Shown here piece by piece: positions 52,052 to 61,241 of a DNA stretch of 64,000 nucleotides (the stretch's first letter is position 1; every line of letters begins with the position of its first letter). The notes beneath the pieces were generated by a model. It saw only the letters and a program-made list of their open reading frames with translations. It searched no databases and was not told the origin of the DNA. The stretch lies in contig CBFHTK010000003.1 in the NCBI GenBank assembly GCA_965658745.1, forward strand, positions 186,001-250,000, in the 5' to 3' direction. This DNA is from JAHDFB01 sp965658745 (GTDB lineage: Bacteria > Bacteroidota > Bacteroidia > Chitinophagales > Saprospiraceae). The translations under genes and the position numbers were made by a program.

Positions 52052-52501
52052 CTATTTCATCAATGCTTCTTTTACCAAGCCAGAAATCACTTTCCCTTCT
52101 GCTTGTCCCGCAACCTTTGCAGTCACAACTCCCATCACTTTCCCCATATCTTTCATTCCAACTGCACCGACTTCAGAAATAGCTTCAACAATCACAGCTT
52201 TCAGCGATTCTTCATCTAATTGCTTTGGAAGATACTGAGAAATCACGTCAATTTCTTCTTGCTCCACAGCAGCTAAGTCCTCACGTCCTTGCTTTACATA
52301 TATGTCATAAGAATCCTTACGTTGCTTCACCATTTTTTGAACCAACTTAATTTCTTTCTCTGGAGTTATTTCGTCTCCACTTCCATCTGTCTTTAACAAC
52401 ATGATTGCCGCTTTCACAGCTCTTATTCCACGCAAAGCCACTTTGTCTTTACTACGCATGGCATTCTTCATGTCTTGGATGATACGTTCTTCTAAAGTCA
52501 T
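52052..52501 (-). CDS. GatB/YqeY domain-containing protein
   Basis: This is a 149-residue YqeY family protein. It corresponds to the C-terminal tail domain of GatB, the tRNA-dependent amidotransferase subunit, as a free-standing protein. Typical blocks are MTLEERIIQDMKNAMRSKDK, KMVKQRKDSYDIYVKQGRED and GMKDMGKVMGVVTAKVAGQ with ADGK-type VISGLVKEAL. The cellular role of the free form is unclear; it may bind tRNA. It lies 36 bases after rsmA on the same strand. Confidence 0.93.
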   Translation of the reverse strand: MTLEERIIQDMKNAMRSKDKVALRGIRAVKAAIMLLKTDGSGDEITPEKEIKLVQKMVKQRKDSYDIYVKQGREDLAAVEQEEIDVISQYLPKQLDEESLKAVIVEAISEVGAVGMKDMGKVMGVVTAKVAGQAEGKVISGLVKEALMK

Positions 52502-52537
52502 TACTTTTATTTTAAATTACCGATACTTTGCTTTAAA

Positions 52538-53323
52538 CTAGTCGTCACTGCTACTCTGAGGAAAAATCATATTAGTAAGATTTACAAAATCTTCCAAGCT
52601 CAGTTGCTCAGGTCTTTCTGTAAAAACTGGTTCTGTCAATAATTCTGGATTGTCAACTAAAGATTTCATGGTATTCCTCAACATTTTTCTTCGTTGAGAA
52701 AACCCCATTTTGACAACAGTTCTTAAACGCTTGTAGTCACAACCTAATGTTTCATCTTTTCTAACCAAGCGAATTACAGAAGAGTTCACCTTTGGAGGCG
52801 GATTAAATGCTTCCGGACCAATATCAAATAGATGAGTAGCATTGTACAGAGCCTGTGTCAGTACTGATATTACACCATAAGTTTTTGAACCGTGCGGTGC
52901 TACTATTCGTGCAGCCATTTCTTTCTGGAACATACCAACCATCTCAGGAACCAGGTTATAATTCTTCAAAATCTTAAAGACAATCTGGGAAGAAATGTTA
53001 TATGGGAAATTACCTATGACGCAAAATTGCTCACCACCGAAAAGCTCAAAAAAATTCAGTTTGAGGCAATCATCTAATAAGAATAGATCAGCTTGCTCTG
53101 GAAATCTTTTGAAGAGATGATGAATCATATCTCGATCAGCATCAACTGCTTTCAAATCATATGATTTTTCCAACAAATACTTTGTCAATACTCCTTGTCC
53201 AGGTCCTATTTCAAGTACCTTCTTGTATTCGTCTGCATGCATCAATGACTCTGAAATACGCTCCGTCACAAGTTCATTAATCAAGAAATGTTGACCGTAT
53301 GATTTTTTTGCTCTTTGCTTCAT
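52538..53323 (-). CDS. rsmA: 16S rRNA (A1518/A1519-N6)-dimethyltransferase RsmA
   Basis: RsmA (KsgA) dimethylates two adjacent adenines in helix 45 of 16S rRNA late in 30S assembly. The 261-residue protein begins KKSYGQHFLIN and has the SAM-binding motif VLEIGPGQGVLTKYLL, the catalytic IGNFPYNISSQIVFKIL (NLPY-type, here NFPY) and FNPPPKVNSSVIRLV. The C-terminal helical domain is complete (FSQRRKMLRNTMKSL). It is divergent from pdxA, a common pairing. Confidence 0.96.
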   Translation of the reverse strand: MKQRAKKSYGQHFLINELVTERISESLMHADEYKKVLEIGPGQGVLTKYLLEKSYDLKAVDADRDMIHHLFKRFPEQADLFLLDDCLKLNFFELFGGEQFCVIGNFPYNISSQIVFKILKNYNLVPEMVGMFQKEMAARIVAPHGSKTYGVISVLTQALYNATHLFDIGPEAFNPPPKVNSSVIRLVRKDETLGCDYKRLRTVVKMGFSQRRKMLRNTMKSLVDNPELLTEPVFTERPEQLSLEDFVNLTNMIFPQSSSDD

Positions 53324-53487
53324 GAAATGCGAAGATAATTAAGCCTATCAACAATTGATCTAATTTCTAGAATTGATTTATTGTTTATCTTCACGGCTTG
53401 AAATATTCAGCTAATTTTGAATCATCAAATTGAATATTTCTGCAAGGACGAATTAAATTGATTGGACAAGCGCAAAGGAGAAAGAAT

Positions 53488-54546
53488 ATGTACAAGCCAA
53501 AAATTGGAATTACAATAGGTGATATAAATGGAATCGGACCAGAAATCATCATAAAAGCATTTTCGAAACAAGAAATGCTGAACCTATGCACACCTGTAAT
53601 ATATGCATCGGCGAAAGTGATGGTGTATTACAAAAAGGCAATCAACGCTGAAACATTTCAATTTACATCTATTGAGAAAGCTGAAAGTGCTGTAGAAGGA
53701 AAAGTGAATGTTATTAACTGTTGGAAAGATCAAGCAGAAATCAAAATAGGTGAGATCACTGAAGTAGCTGGTCGCATTGCCCATATTAGCTTGGACTATT
53801 GCCTTCATGATATAAAGCATGGATTCATTGATTCTATGGTTACGGCACCGATACACAAGAAAAGCATGCAGCTGGCAAGTTTTCCTTACCCTGGACATAC
53901 CGAATATCTTCAACAGGAAACCGAGGGAAAATCATTAATGATGTTGTGCTACGATGACCTTCGAGTTGCATTAGTTACGACGCATATTCCCATTAGTGAA
54001 GTGTCTAAATCTATGGACAAAGACCGAATAGTTGGTACTATTGAGCGCGTAAATGAGACTTTAATTGTTGACTTCGATATTGAGCGACCGATCATTGCAG
54101 TATTAGGATTGAATCCTCACGCTGGAGACGAAGGAGTAATGGGAGACGAAGAAGATAAATATATTAAACCTGCCATTGAAGAGGCTAAATCAAGAGGAAT
54201 TCTCGCTTACGGGCCTTTTGCTGCTGATGGATTTTTTGGGTCTGGCGCCCAAAAGAAATATCATGCAGTTGTTGCAATGTATCATGATCAAGGCTTGGTT
54301 GTTTTCAAAAGTCTAGCCTTTGGTAGAGGTGTAAATTATACAGCTGGACTTAATATTGTTCGAACGTCACCAGACCACGGAACTGGTTTTGATATCGCTG
54401 GAAAGAATTTGGCAGATGAAAGCTCATTCAGAATGGCGATCTACGCGGCAGTAGATATTTGGAGAAATCGAAATGACTACCATGAATTTCGTAAAAACAA
54501 ACTCAAATCATCTAGAAAGAAAACCGAAAGAAGAAAGAATCGATAA
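53488..54546 (+). CDS. pdxA: 4-hydroxythreonine-4-phosphate dehydrogenase
   Basis: PdxA oxidises 4-phosphohydroxy-threonine in DXP-independent steps of pyridoxal-phosphate synthesis. The 352-residue protein begins KIGITIGDINGIGPEIIIK. It has the Zn-site His residues in TAPIHKKSMQLASFPYPGHT and VAMYHDQGLVVFKSL, and GAGDEG-like NPHAGDEGVMGDEE. The start at 53488 follows an AGGAG at 53477-53481 and matches the normal N-terminus; an in-frame TTG at 53458 is rejected. A Lys/Arg-rich tail (KLKSSRKKTERRKNR) extends beyond the family core. Confidence 0.95.
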   Translation: MYKPKIGITIGDINGIGPEIIIKAFSKQEMLNLCTPVIYASAKVMVYYKKAINAETFQFTSIEKAESAVEGKVNVINCWKDQAEIKIGEITEVAGRIAHISLDYCLHDIKHGFIDSMVTAPIHKKSMQLASFPYPGHTEYLQQETEGKSLMMLCYDDLRVALVTTHIPISEVSKSMDKDRIVGTIERVNETLIVDFDIERPIIAVLGLNPHAGDEGVMGDEEDKYIKPAIEEAKSRGILAYGPFAADGFFGSGAQKKYHAVVAMYHDQGLVVFKSLAFGRGVNYTAGLNIVRTSPDHGTGFDIAGKNLADESSFRMAIYAAVDIWRNRNDYHEFRKNKLKSSRKKTERRKNR

Positions 54547-54649
54547 GCTCCCTTTTTGATATTTTACTCTACCTGTTCTGAATTACGATTTGCATGACAC
54601 AAAGAGCTTTAGCTCCTTTTGTGAATTGCCAACGACATCAATTTCCCCA

Positions 54650-55531
54650 ATGACAAAGTCAGCTATGCCGAAAGGTATTTTTTATATTCTGATAGCAACT
54701 TTTGCTTTTGCATGGATGAACATTAATGCCAAGTACTTGTCTGACTTCCACCCTATGCAGGTAGTATTCTTTCGAGCGATTGGAACATATGTTTTTGTTG
54801 CTCCTTTTATGGCAATCAAAGGAATTTCATTTGTGGGCTATCGGCCAAAGCTCCTGCTTCTGAGAGGTGTAGTCGGTGTACTTTCTCTTTCGGCATTTTT
54901 TTGGGCAGTGCAGCGTATACCAGTTGGCTCGGCGATTTCTATACGTTACGTAGCACCATTCTTTACCGCTTTTCTCTCAATTTACCTTCTCAAAGAAAAG
55001 GTGAGTGTTTACCAATGGCTCAGTTTTTTCATTGCATTTCTTGGAGTATTATTACTTAAGGGAGTCGATGCAAGAATTGATCTTTTGAGTCTTTTTGCAG
55101 TATTATTCTCGGCTTTGAGCGTTGGTTTAGTATTTGTACTTGTAAGAATGCTAGCTAAAACAGAAAAGGTATTGACAATTATCCACTACTTTATGCTATG
55201 TTGTATCGCAGTGAGTTTATGTTTTATACAATTTTGGAGATGGCCAATTGGACAGGAATGGATATGGGTTTCAAGTATCGGTGTGCTAGGTTTAATTGGC
55301 CAAGTATATATGACTATGGCCTTCAAACATAGCGAAGCCACTTTACTAGCGCCCTTCAAATATATGGAACTGATCTATGCAGTTATAATTGGCTACTTCT
55401 TTCTACAGGAAAAATATAACTTCTTCGCAATCGCCGCTATGGCATTGATTATTTTAGGAATGGTACTTAATGTAATTGTAAAAAGGAAACAACAGAAAAA
55501 GATGCGTTCTATAATCCAGCAACTACAATAA
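54650..55531 (+). CDS. EamA/DMT-superfamily transporter
   Basis: This 293-residue membrane protein has ten hydrophobic helices in two EamA repeats (FYILIATFAFAWMNINAKYL opening the first, SVGLVFVLVRMLAKTEKVLT opening the second). The family motif region PVGSAISIRYVAPFFTAFLS and LLAPFKYMELIYAVIIGYFF are characteristic. Drug/metabolite exporters of this type carry amino acids, nucleosides or similar; the substrate is unknown. The ATG at 54650 is preferred over a TTG at 54590. Its end overlaps the convergent rsmI by 23 bases. Confidence 0.9.
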   Translation: MTKSAMPKGIFYILIATFAFAWMNINAKYLSDFHPMQVVFFRAIGTYVFVAPFMAIKGISFVGYRPKLLLLRGVVGVLSLSAFFWAVQRIPVGSAISIRYVAPFFTAFLSIYLLKEKVSVYQWLSFFIAFLGVLLLKGVDARIDLLSLFAVLFSALSVGLVFVLVRMLAKTEKVLTIIHYFMLCCIAVSLCFIQFWRWPIGQEWIWVSSIGVLGLIGQVYMTMAFKHSEATLLAPFKYMELIYAVIIGYFFLQEKYNFFAIAAMALIILGMVLNVIVKRKQQKKMRSIIQQLQ

Positions 55532-56171
55532 CAATTTCCCCTTTAACACCTTTCTCAGAATAGTAGTCTTCTAGCTCTTTAAGTGTTCCTCTTTTTACCT
55601 CTTCATACATCTTTGATATTTCTCTGCACACACAAGCTAGTCTTTCTGGACCACAATGCTCTTGGAGCTGTCCAAGACATTTTACCAATCTATAAGGAGA
55701 TTCATATAATGCAAATGTTTCTGGAAGTGTTGCGAGAAACTTCAATCTTGTTTGCCTTCCCTTTTTATGTGGCAAAAAGCCTTCAAAGTAGAACCGGTTA
55801 CATGGAATACCACTTGCAACCAAAGCTGGAATCATCGCCGTTGCTCCAGGAAGACAACTAACCGGAATATCGTGATCATGGCAAGCCGTAGCTATCAAGT
55901 ATCCTGGATCAGAAATTGCAGGAGTTCCAGCATCGGAAATAAGTGCCATTTTGGTCCCATCCTTCATACGGTCTATCAAGGATTCAATCGCTTTATGTTC
56001 GTTGTGACTATGAAAAGACTGCGCGCGAGTCTCAATACCGAAATGTTTTAACAATCTACCTGAGGTTCTTGTATCCTCGGCCAATATCAAATCAACTTCG
56101 TTTAAAGTTTCTATCGCTCTTTGGGTCATGTCACCCAAATTACCCACTGGTGTTGGCACAATATAAAGCAT
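55509..56171 (-). CDS. rsmI: 16S rRNA (cytidine1402-2'-O)-methyltransferase RsmI
   Basis: RsmI methylates the ribose of C1402 in the 30S decoding centre. The 220-residue protein has the tetrapyrrole-methylase fold signature: YIVPTPVGNLGDMTQRAIET, ILAEDTRTSGRLLKHF, ALISDAGTPAISDPGY, FYFEGFLPHKKGRQTRLKFL and ALYESPYRLVKCLG. Length is normal. It converges with the EamA gene, sharing 23 bases at their 3' ends. Confidence 0.95.
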   Translation of the reverse strand: MLYIVPTPVGNLGDMTQRAIETLNEVDLILAEDTRTSGRLLKHFGIETRAQSFHSHNEHKAIESLIDRMKDGTKMALISDAGTPAISDPGYLIATACHDHDIPVSCLPGATAMIPALVASGIPCNRFYFEGFLPHKKGRQTRLKFLATLPETFALYESPYRLVKCLGQLQEHCGPERLACVCREISKMYEEVKRGTLKELEDYYSEKGVKGEIVIVVAGL

Positions 56172-56219
56172 AGAGCAATTTTTTAATTAATCTAAATTAA
56201 AACACGTAAGAATTAAAGT

Positions 56220-57971
56220 TTAATTCATAATTCTAGCTACAGGATACAATTTGTGTGTCTCTTCATAGTAAGGAGAACTTTCATAAATAAACCTTAGTTG
56301 AGCTCTACCATCTTTTGCAAAAGCTTCATCTTCAGCTTTCTTCTGTTCAAGAACCTCCCTTAATTGCGGATCCCTCCTCAACAACTCTGCAGCTAGATCT
56401 TCAAATACATACGCTGAGAAGTATTCTTTTTGAGCTAAGATACCATCGAAGAAGTTCCAAGAAAAATACGAGTCAGGTGCCTGGGGCTCTAGTGTTTCAA
56501 GAATAAATCGATTTGTAACCTGATTCGTACGAACCATATAATCCCCTTTGTAAAAAGTCTGATTTCGAGTAGTTTTATACACTTCTGTATTGTAGTGCAG
56601 GTAGTGGCTTTCATAGGGAGACTTTGTAGTTTCATAGTCTTCTATATAATACATTTCTACCTGAATTTCTTTATCCTCCTCTAGTTGTGTCACCTCTACG
56701 CCATTCCATTTCAATCGATCTACGATCGCTGAATATGCTTGGGGAATTATGTAGGCAAATGGTACAGGAATCGATTGACTTACCTCATAGGTATTATAGT
56801 AATCAATTTCATGGTTTGTTGGTTTATCTCGATCATAAACCAGTCTGGGAAGCCCAGAAACCTCACTCGGTTTGTATGATGATTCATAGCCTTTGAATAG
56901 TGTTGTAATTACGATGTCCTCGTCTAAGGTCCAGTTAATAGGCGCTTGCTGAAGTCTTTTGTAATACAATATAGCTTCCAGTCGCTTTTTCTGTATGGTT
57001 TCGCTCTCAAGTGAGGTTAGTCGAAGCATTTCTTTTAGCAAATACAAAGTACTTTCGACTCGTTCTTCAAAAGTCTTGAACATATGAGTCTCCGGCATAA
57101 AACTCAATGTATGATGTAAAGCGGCAAATCCCGAGGAATATCGTGGCAAATCTGGAAATGCCACTATTCCCTTTTCTTGTGGAGTAGTCCCTTTTGAATA
57201 AACATAAGGTGACATATCGTATCCCTGTTCCGCCATACCGTCATAGATCTTAGGAACAAATTCGAATTCCATATATGAACCCAAAGAAGGTGCAATTTTA
57301 TCCTTTTGAGTCGCAATCAAGGTAATTATATGCTGATAATCTGCACCATTACTAGTATGCGTATCTACGAAAACATCAGGATTCCATTTAGTAAAGAGCT
57401 TCGTAAATGTTTCAGCATTCTTCGAATCACATTTAATGAAATCTCTATTTAGGTCTAAATTCTTAGCATTACCACGGAAACCATGTTCGGCAGGTCCATT
57501 CTGATTGGCTCTATTGAATGCCCCTCTATTTTTCGCTCCACCAATATTGTAAACTGGGACAATAACAAGTACTACATTTTCAAGGTGTTTGAACAAGACT
57601 CTATCATCTAAAATATCGCGAGCTAATATCATTGAAGCATCAATTCCACAAGGCTCTCCCGGATGTATACCATTATTAATAAACAAAACGGCCTTGCCAG
57701 CTACTTCGGACTCTTTGGGTGAAAACTTTCGATCTCTATCGATAATAACTTCCAGTAGTGGTTCTCCCACATCTGTCATGCCTACTTCATTGACTTGTAC
57801 ATATCGAGAAGCTTTACCTAAAGACCTGTAATAAGAGCTTACTTCGCTGTAAGTCGCAGAACGATTTGTTTCTAGTTTGTAGGGTATGGGATCAACTTGC
57901 GCTTTATCAACACGCTGGAATATCGTACAAGAGCTAACTAAAAAAATGCAACTAAGGAAAATGTATTTCAT
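56220..57971 (-). CDS. M14 family zinc carboxypeptidase, lipoprotein
   Basis: This 583-residue protein has a lipoprotein signal with lipobox VSSC at about residue 15. The M14 zinc site starts in NNGIHPGEPCGIDASMILAR (HxxE), followed by NLDLNRDFIK and the third ligand in DVFVDTHTSNGADYQH. The later LSFMPETHMFKTFEERVEST carries a glutamate in the catalytic region. The C-terminal 250 residues are extra relative to simple carboxypeptidases and may shape the substrate site. It is probably a periplasmic or outer-membrane peptidase for peptides or peptidoglycan stems. It is transcribed alone. Confidence 0.88.
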   Translation of the reverse strand: MKYIFLSCIFLVSSCTIFQRVDKAQVDPIPYKLETNRSATYSEVSSYYRSLGKASRYVQVNEVGMTDVGEPLLEVIIDRDRKFSPKESEVAGKAVLFINNGIHPGEPCGIDASMILARDILDDRVLFKHLENVVLVIVPVYNIGGAKNRGAFNRANQNGPAEHGFRGNAKNLDLNRDFIKCDSKNAETFTKLFTKWNPDVFVDTHTSNGADYQHIITLIATQKDKIAPSLGSYMEFEFVPKIYDGMAEQGYDMSPYVYSKGTTPQEKGIVAFPDLPRYSSGFAALHHTLSFMPETHMFKTFEERVESTLYLLKEMLRLTSLESETIQKKRLEAILYYKRLQQAPINWTLDEDIVITTLFKGYESSYKPSEVSGLPRLVYDRDKPTNHEIDYYNTYEVSQSIPVPFAYIIPQAYSAIVDRLKWNGVEVTQLEEDKEIQVEMYYIEDYETTKSPYESHYLHYNTEVYKTTRNQTFYKGDYMVRTNQVTNRFILETLEPQAPDSYFSWNFFDGILAQKEYFSAYVFEDLAAELLRRDPQLREVLEQKKAEDEAFAKDGRAQLRFIYESSPYYEETHKLYPVARIMN

Positions 57972-58034
57972 CGGATCGATTTATGATACTGTAAAGCTAA
58001 AGTAAAATGATCGACCTCTTCAATTTTCACAGAA

Positions 58035-58475
58035 TTATTGCGATACTCTCACGAACTCAGGATTTTCAACAAATAGATTGATTTCTCTCATACAATTAGT
58101 ACTACCAGAACCATCTTGACCTTCCAAGAACCCTTGAAGTCTAACTACCTTATCACCATTTCCAGTGATTTTTTCAAAAATCTCGGAGCTTGCCATTGTA
58201 TCTACTCGTATCACCATGGGTGTCATCATATCATTCTCATCCAAAATCTCGAAAGTGTAGTTATTTGTTGATATTTCATCTCCATCAATAATTCCTACAA
58301 CTCGAACTTCCTGACCTTCACAGTCTGCCTCCTCTTCACAATCTGCAGCGCAATTACTAGAATCTAGAACTACAAGTACATCATAGTACTGGGTAAGATC
58401 AAATTCGATTGTTTCTTTAGTGCAAGAAAGTATTAGTGCAACAAATACAAGAAATAGGAATGTAAACTTTTTCAT
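58035..58475 (-). CDS. Small acidic lipoprotein
   Basis: This is a 146-residue lipoprotein with lipobox ILSC at residue 18. The mature part is acidic and Cys-rich near its start (SSNCAADCEEEADCEGQEVR), followed by beta-type strands (VRVVGIIDGDEISTNNYTFE, GDKVVRLQGFLEGQDG). The Cys/acid cluster might bind a cation or be disulfide-linked. The strand pattern with VGII.G suggests an OB-like fold; this is a guess. No named family is recognised. Confidence 0.6.
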   Translation of the reverse strand: MKKFTFLFLVFVALILSCTKETIEFDLTQYYDVLVVLDSSNCAADCEEEADCEGQEVRVVGIIDGDEISTNNYTFEILDENDMMTPMVIRVDTMASSEIFEKITGNGDKVVRLQGFLEGQDGSGSTNCMREINLFVENPEFVRVSQ

Positions 58476-58793
58476 TTTTTCGATTTAGATGACGAAATTA
58501 AACTAATTATTATTAGATACAAGTTACGCTGGTCAAAAAAGTACCGCATTGTCATTATTGATATAGCTGTTAATTAAATACCTACTCGGACTATCATGTT
58601 GGGTAACCTGCATGATCCTCCTTTAAACGCACAGAAAGTTCAGGTAATTTTTATCAACAAAACTGCAGTATAAACTATTGCTCAACTGATTACAAAGAAA
58701 GACTTAAATAAGAAAGACTTTCAAGGATAGAATTCTCTCTTAACTTTAGTTCATACTTATATTTTTACCATTCACTTGACAAAAACTATTAAA
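58476..58793. other. Intergenic gap with no feature seen
   Basis: This 318-base divergent spacer must hold the promoters of the flanking genes. I see no open frame of note, tRNA, strong hairpin or exact TAnnTTTG element. Confidence 0.5.
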
Positions 58794-59243
58794 ATGAAAA
58801 ACACGGTCCTTCTATTCTCTCTTTTGCTTTTTACACTTATTGGACAACAAAGTTACGCTGTAAATAGCATGATTTTGGACGTAGCTAAATCTACTCCTGA
58901 ACTAATATTAGAAAACCTCAATTCTGAGGAGATACTCAACATGAATCGTAAAGAAATTGAGCAAGTCATAGGCAAAAGACTAAAATGGAAAGATCGAGGT
59001 GGACTTATGTTGGCTAAGCATAAAATTAATAGAGCATTTAAAAAAGGCTTTGATGTCAATCAAGTAGATCAGATGATGGGAGCAGGTGACTTCAACTTTA
59101 GTATTGTTGGTTTTCTTCTGGGCTTTTTCCTTAGTTTACTAGGCATACTACTAGCATGGATATTCTTTGGTAATTCTGGATTGAAATCCTCAGTTTTTGG
59201 AGCACTATTCAATGCATTGCTAATTTGGCTTGCAGTTCGTTAA
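58794..59243 (+). CDS. Small secreted or inner-membrane protein
   Basis: This 149-residue protein has a signal peptide (LLFSLLLFTLIGQQSYA), a charged helical middle (LNMNRKEIEQVIGKRLKWKD) and a C-terminal pair of hydrophobic helices (FSIVGFLLGFFLSLLGILLA, then VFGALFNALLIWLAV). A MMGAGDF segment precedes the first helix. The start at 58794 gives a normal signal peptide; an upstream in-frame TTG at 58776 is rejected. The family is not known to me. A strong terminator follows. Confidence 0.65.
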   Translation: MKNTVLLFSLLLFTLIGQQSYAVNSMILDVAKSTPELILENLNSEEILNMNRKEIEQVIGKRLKWKDRGGLMLAKHKINRAFKKGFDVNQVDQMMGAGDFNFSIVGFLLGFFLSLLGILLAWIFFGNSGLKSSVFGALFNALLIWLAVR

Positions 59244-59255
59244 CTGAAGAAACAG

Positions 59256-59293
59256 AAAAAGGCGCTCAAATCTGTAAATTGAGCGCCTTTTTT
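59256..59293. terminator. Bidirectional intrinsic terminator
   Basis: Arms AAAAAGGCGCTCAA and TTGAGCGCCTTTTTT form a strong hairpin between convergent genes, with a T-run on each strand. It should stop transcription of the small membrane protein gene (+) and the TonB-domain gene (-). Confidence 0.92.
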
Positions 59294-59307
59294 ACTTTAT
59301 GTAAATA

Positions 59308-59766
59308 TTACAGGGAGAACTTAACAGGTAATGTATATTTCAAATTCACTGTTTTGCCCTTGTCCTTAGCAGGTATCCAAACAATCTCTTCGGACATTTG
59401 ATTGAAAACCCTCAAAACCTCTTCCGAACACCCTCCTCCTACTCCCTCAAGTAGTTTAACATTCTTCATTCTTCCTTCCTTCCCAATTACGAATTCGACT
59501 TGGACAGTTCCCATAATGCCTTCTTTGCGAGCTTCAGATGGATACTTGACATTACTATATACGTACATTAACATTTTTCTTTCTGAACAAGCAGCCTTTT
59601 CTTCATCCGAAAACTTGGTTTCACAACCAGGGAAACGAGGCATTTGCTCTGCGACTTCAAGTACTTTACTTTCGATACTGTTGTTGACTTCTTGGGCATA
59701 TAGTCCTGAGCCCGAAAAAAAAACAAGAAGGTAAGCGATTACAGTTGATTTGAGCAAAATATCCAT
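59308..59766 (-). CDS. Secreted TonB C-terminal-domain protein
   Basis: This 152-residue protein has an N-terminal signal peptide ending about GSGLYAQ and then only a TonB_C-type domain (YPSEARKEGIMGTVQVEFVI, GKEGRMKNVKLLEGVGGGCS, TVNLKYTLPVKFSL). It also has the Bacteroidota CETKFSDEEKAACSERKM insert before the domain. It lacks the membrane anchor and proline spacer of classical TonB and is a short paralogue of the adjacent full-length TonB. The Cys pairs may form disulfides in the periplasm. Without an anchor it cannot transduce ExbB/D energy directly; a receptor-binding or decoy role is inferred. Confidence 0.85.
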   Translation of the reverse strand: MDILLKSTVIAYLLVFFSGSGLYAQEVNNSIESKVLEVAEQMPRFPGCETKFSDEEKAACSERKMLMYVYSNVKYPSEARKEGIMGTVQVEFVIGKEGRMKNVKLLEGVGGGCSEEVLRVFNQMSEEIVWIPAKDKGKTVNLKYTLPVKFSL

Positions 59767-59815
59767 AATGTAACTATTTGAGTTTGTAAATATTAAGAAA
59801 TCCTATCTTATCAAT

Positions 59816-59851
59816 AAAAAAGGACCACAGCAATCAGCATGAGGTCCTTTT
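59816..59851 (-). terminator. Terminator after tonB-like gene
   Basis: On the minus strand AAAAGGACC and GGTCCTTTTTT pair around a 16-base loop and are followed by ATTG. It lies 31 bases after the energy-transducer TonB stop. Confidence 0.85.
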
Positions 59852-59881
59852 GATATCTTAGAGAACTACTTCTAGAGTAGC

Positions 59882-60814
59882 TTATCCTTCTAATTTGAAC
59901 TTAACAGGAAGTGTATACTTTACCTTCACAGGTCGTCCTCTTTGTTTTCCAGGAGTCCATTTCTGTGGTAAGTTATTCATCCCTCTTACAATTTTGACTG
60001 CTGCTTCTCCGCACCCTCCTTCAAGGTCACGAACCAACTGAATATCTTCAATCGAACCATCTTTTGCAACAACAAATTGAATCACGACTTGCCCTTCTAT
60101 TCCATTCTCACGAGCAATTGCAGGGTACTTTAAGTTCCCATAGATATACTCCAACATTTTCTTTTGGGCGCAAGCCTCTTTTTCTTCTTTACTACCTGAC
60201 ATATCTTCACATCCTGGGAATCTAGGGGATTGCTCCACGATCATGAATACTTCCTCCTCCTCGGGTGCCGGTGGTGGTGGTGGCGGTGGAGGTGGCGGAG
60301 CATCCTCGACTTCAGGAAGTTCTTCCATGATAGTTTCTTCTTCTACATCTTGATCCAAGAATTCAGGCTCATCTTCCTCTTCTATTTCTTCCTCCGGTAC
60401 TTCCTCAATTACTGGAGGTGGTGGTGGAGGTGGTGGAGGTGGTGGCTCAGCCGTTCTGGGTGGTTCCACTTCTATCTCCTCATCTAACTCTAATGCTCCG
60501 TCCGGTATATAAACTTCTTTTTCAAAAGATGTAGCTGAGAATGCAAACAATACAGCTGCTAGCGCTATCGCACCACCAAACTTAGTAAGCATGCCAGAAA
60601 ACTTAAATGAATTGACATCAGGATACTGACCATGCGCATCAAGTGGTGAGTCCCACTTTTTGCCCTTGTATTTTCCTGTCAGATCTTTTTCAGATTGTGC
60701 TTTTAGATAATAACGCAAACCTATAGCGGTTGCTATTACAAGTAGAAAGAGGACTAACATTACTATCCCTACTGTTCCAAAGCTGTTTTCTAAACTACCT
60801 AGTTTTTCAAACAT
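59882..60814 (-). CDS. Energy transducer TonB with proline-rich spacer
   Basis: This 310-residue protein carries two hydrophobic segments, one near the N-terminus (GIVMLVLFLLVIATAIGLRY) and one before the spacer (FGGAIALAAVLFAFSATSF). A proline/glutamate spacer of about 100 residues follows, with two poly-Pro runs of 10 or so (PPPPPPPPPPP; then EEVPEEEIEEEDEPEF). The C-terminal TonB domain is typical (YPAIARENGIEGQVVIQFVV, GRPVKVKYTLPVKFKL). It drives outer-membrane receptors such as the one at 34263 using the proton gradient via ExbB/D, which are not in the window. It is co-directional with gcvH and VanZ, 6 bases after VanZ. Confidence 0.9.
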   Translation of the reverse strand: MFEKLGSLENSFGTVGIVMLVLFLLVIATAIGLRYYLKAQSEKDLTGKYKGKKWDSPLDAHGQYPDVNSFKFSGMLTKFGGAIALAAVLFAFSATSFEKEVYIPDGALELDEEIEVEPPRTAEPPPPPPPPPPPVIEEVPEEEIEEEDEPEFLDQDVEEETIMEELPEVEDAPPPPPPPPPPAPEEEEVFMIVEQSPRFPGCEDMSGSKEEKEACAQKKMLEYIYGNLKYPAIARENGIEGQVVIQFVVAKDGSIEDIQLVRDLEGGCGEAAVKIVRGMNNLPQKWTPGKQRGRPVKVKYTLPVKFKLEG

Positions 60815-60820
60815 AATTTC

Positions 60821-61198
60821 TTAGTTAAATGGTTTAAATCGTATTACATAGACTCCACATCCAAGCAAAACACCGATAATATTAGCAATAATATCGTAGA
60901 TGTCAAAATTTCTGACAGTCGTCAATGTTTTCTGAAGAATCTCCATCAGTATTCCAAAGCCCGATGAAACCAAAATTACTACTAATAAATTCTGCAATTC
61001 CAATCTGGTCTTACTGACCTTCTCACCAGTCCACAACAACAAAAAACTTAAAACCCCGTACATAACAAAATGAACCATTTTATCTAGTCCTGGAATATCA
61101 AATTTTATCTCAGTCAAATTCTCACTAGAATTTAAGGAGGCTATAACAATTATAACTGACCAAGCCATTGCTGGTAACCACGTTATGACTGCTTTCAT
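60821..61198 (-). CDS. VanZ-like family membrane protein
   Basis: This 125-residue protein has four hydrophobic helices and the VanZ core: the start VITWLPAMAWSVIIVIASLN, then KMVHFVMYGVLSFLLL with the conserved H-x-x-x-Y, and FDIYDIIANIIGVLLGC with the D..D.N.G motif. Original VanZ lowers teicoplanin sensitivity, but this broad family has no agreed biochemical role. It lies between gcvH and tonB, and the same order is familiar to me from other Bacteroidota. Confidence 0.88.
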   Translation of the reverse strand: MKAVITWLPAMAWSVIIVIASLNSSENLTEIKFDIPGLDKMVHFVMYGVLSFLLLWTGEKVSKTRLELQNLLVVILVSSGFGILMEILQKTLTTVRNFDIYDIIANIIGVLLGCGVYVIRFKPFN

Positions 61199-61241
61199 TA
61201 AAGATGCATAAAGTTTTCAATTTGGTGTGTAATCTGAAAAA

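Noticed and set aside
60230..60487. Open frame rich in Trp and Arg on the plus strand
   Set aside because: It is the antisense of the poly-proline/glutamate spacer of the TonB protein; the odd composition comes from CCA/CCT runs read backwards.
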